From the NCBI GenBank assembly GCA_944342125.1, contig CALVMF010000056.1, positions 1 to 7,106 on the forward strand: a stretch of 7,106 nt of DNA. Reading direction: 5' to 3'. The translations under genes and the position numbers were made by a program. Numbering within the stretch: position 1 is the stretch's first letter; every line of letters begins with the position of its first letter. Shown piece by piece: positions 6,574-7,106 of this stretch. The notes beneath the pieces are model-generated. The model saw nothing but the letters and a program-made list of their open reading frames with translations. It was not told the origin of the DNA and did not search any database. The DNA is from an uncultured Bacilli bacterium (GTDB taxonomy: Bacteria; Bacillota_I; Bacilli_A; RFN20; CAG-826).

Positions 6574-7086
6574 CTAAATCTCTTTCTTTTTATGCGCAAA
6601 AGCATTATCCGCATTGATTTTAAAATCTAAGTCAAAAATTCTTTTCGTTTCTGTTTTACCAATAATACCTGTTGATAGAGTTAAAGTATCGATGTTATCA
6701 AAGCCAAGAGAATGATATAGTTTCATCGCTTTAAAATTAGAAGGATTTACTTCGATTTGCACTCGATCTTCGCCATGAGCTAAGATAATTTCTTTAATTT
6801 TTGTTAAAGCAAACGAGCCTAGTCCATTACCCCTAAATTCGGGTTTAATATAAAGATATTCGATATTGTTCGTGTAACCATATTTCTCGTTTACATAGAT
6901 AAAACCAGCAATTTTATTTTGAGATATTATCAAAAAAGAAAAACATTTAGGACTAAGTAAACGTCTAATATCTTCTAAAATTTCAGCTTTAGTTGCTTCA
7001 TAAAGTTGAGTTTTCCAGAACTCTTTAAGCATTATTTCAACCTCTTTTAAGTCATCTAATTCAATATGTCTTAAATACATTTCCAT
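6574..7086 (-). CDS. GNAT family N-acetyltransferase
   Basis: A complete 170-residue acetyl-CoA-dependent acyltransferase. The N-terminus MYLRHIELDDLKEVEIML is a typical GNAT opening. The acetyl-CoA-binding motif A is R85-G-N-G-L-G90, following the strand IEYLYIKPEF. The later strand and helix VQIEVNPSNFKAMKLYHSLGF (109-129) is motif B, with Tyr124 in the catalytic-tyrosine position. There are two ATG codons at 7086 and 7080. The upstream one is preferred because a strong AAGGAGGT (7102-7095) lies 8 nt before it, against 14 nt for the second. It ends with TAG and is followed by a 99-nt gap before pncB, so it may be a separate transcript or the first gene of the same unit. It is only distantly similar to the GNAT at 237-656. 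The acceptor is unknown. Confidence 0.9.
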   Translation of the reverse strand: MEMYLRHIELDDLKEVEIMLKEFWKTQLYEATKAEILEDIRRLLSPKCFSFLIISQNKIAGFIYVNEKYGYTNNIEYLYIKPEFRGNGLGSFALTKIKEIILAHGEDRVQIEVNPSNFKAMKLYHSLGFDNIDTLTLSTGIIGKTETKRIFDLDFKINADNAFAHKKKEI

Positions 7087-7094
7087 ATATCAAT

Positions 7095-7102
7095 ACCTCC
7101 TT
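7095..7102 (-). promoter_or_regulatory. Strong Shine-Dalgarno site of the 7086-6574 GNAT gene
   Basis: AAGGAGGT on the minus strand is the closest match to the anti-Shine-Dalgarno sequence in the window. Its 8-nt distance to the ATG at 7086 decides between the two nearby ATG codons. The promoter lies outside the window. Confidence 0.7.
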
Positions 7103-7106
7103 CGCT

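Noticed and set aside
1..7106. CRISPR array, tRNA or rRNA gene, riboswitch, toxin-antitoxin or phage defence genes
   Set aside because: No regularly spaced repeats, no cloverleaf or rRNA-like stretch, and no matching protein families; almost all the DNA is explained by seven metabolic or acetyltransferase genes.

Overview
This is an AT-rich window (GC by eye roughly 30%) with short spacers, tightly packed genes, AAGGA/GGAGG-type Shine-Dalgarno sites and Lys/Asn/Ile-rich proteins. That fits a low-GC Gram-positive lineage (Bacillota, or the Acholeplasma/RF39/Erysipelotrichia-like relatives of Mollicutes). UGA is read as stop: two ATGA stop/start overlaps end genes with TGA and Trp is written TGG, so a Mycoplasma-type genetic code is unlikely. 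No species can be named from the sequence.

Layout: positions 1-236 hold no confident gene. They contain a nested fold-back structure (19-74), a second imperfect palindrome (120-139) and a promoter-like element leading into the first gene. On the plus strand, 237-2472 is a tight three-gene unit: a GNAT acetyltransferase, a short-chain dehydrogenase/reductase (SDR), and a fused flavodoxin/2x[4Fe-4S] ferredoxin protein of the EFR1 type. The genes are separated by 2 nt and by a 4-nt overlap. On the minus strand, 6474-2521 is a second tight unit, pncB-nadD-nadE, and a further GNAT gene (7086-6574) lies just upstream of it. The two units converge at 2473-2520, where a weak terminator-like hairpin is visible for the minus-strand unit.

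The minus-strand unit encodes the complete three-step Preiss-Handler route from nicotinate to NAD: PncB makes nicotinate mononucleotide, NadD adenylylates it, and the long glutamine-dependent NadE amidates it to NAD. All three proteins are full length with nearly all key residues. The exception is NadD, whose usual HxGH nucleotide-binding motif reads SRAH. A perfect 9-bp inverted repeat (6515-6534) overlaps the predicted pncB -35 box and is a good candidate operator. No de novo NAD genes lie in the window.

The plus-strand unit looks like a small redox module: an NAD(P)-dependent SDR translationally coupled to a flavodoxin-ferredoxin electron carrier. Its substrate cannot be read from the sequence. 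Overall this is mostly ordinary metabolic DNA. The points most worth a second look are the candidate operator, the NadD motif variant, the SDR/EFR1 pairing, and the structured element at the left edge.
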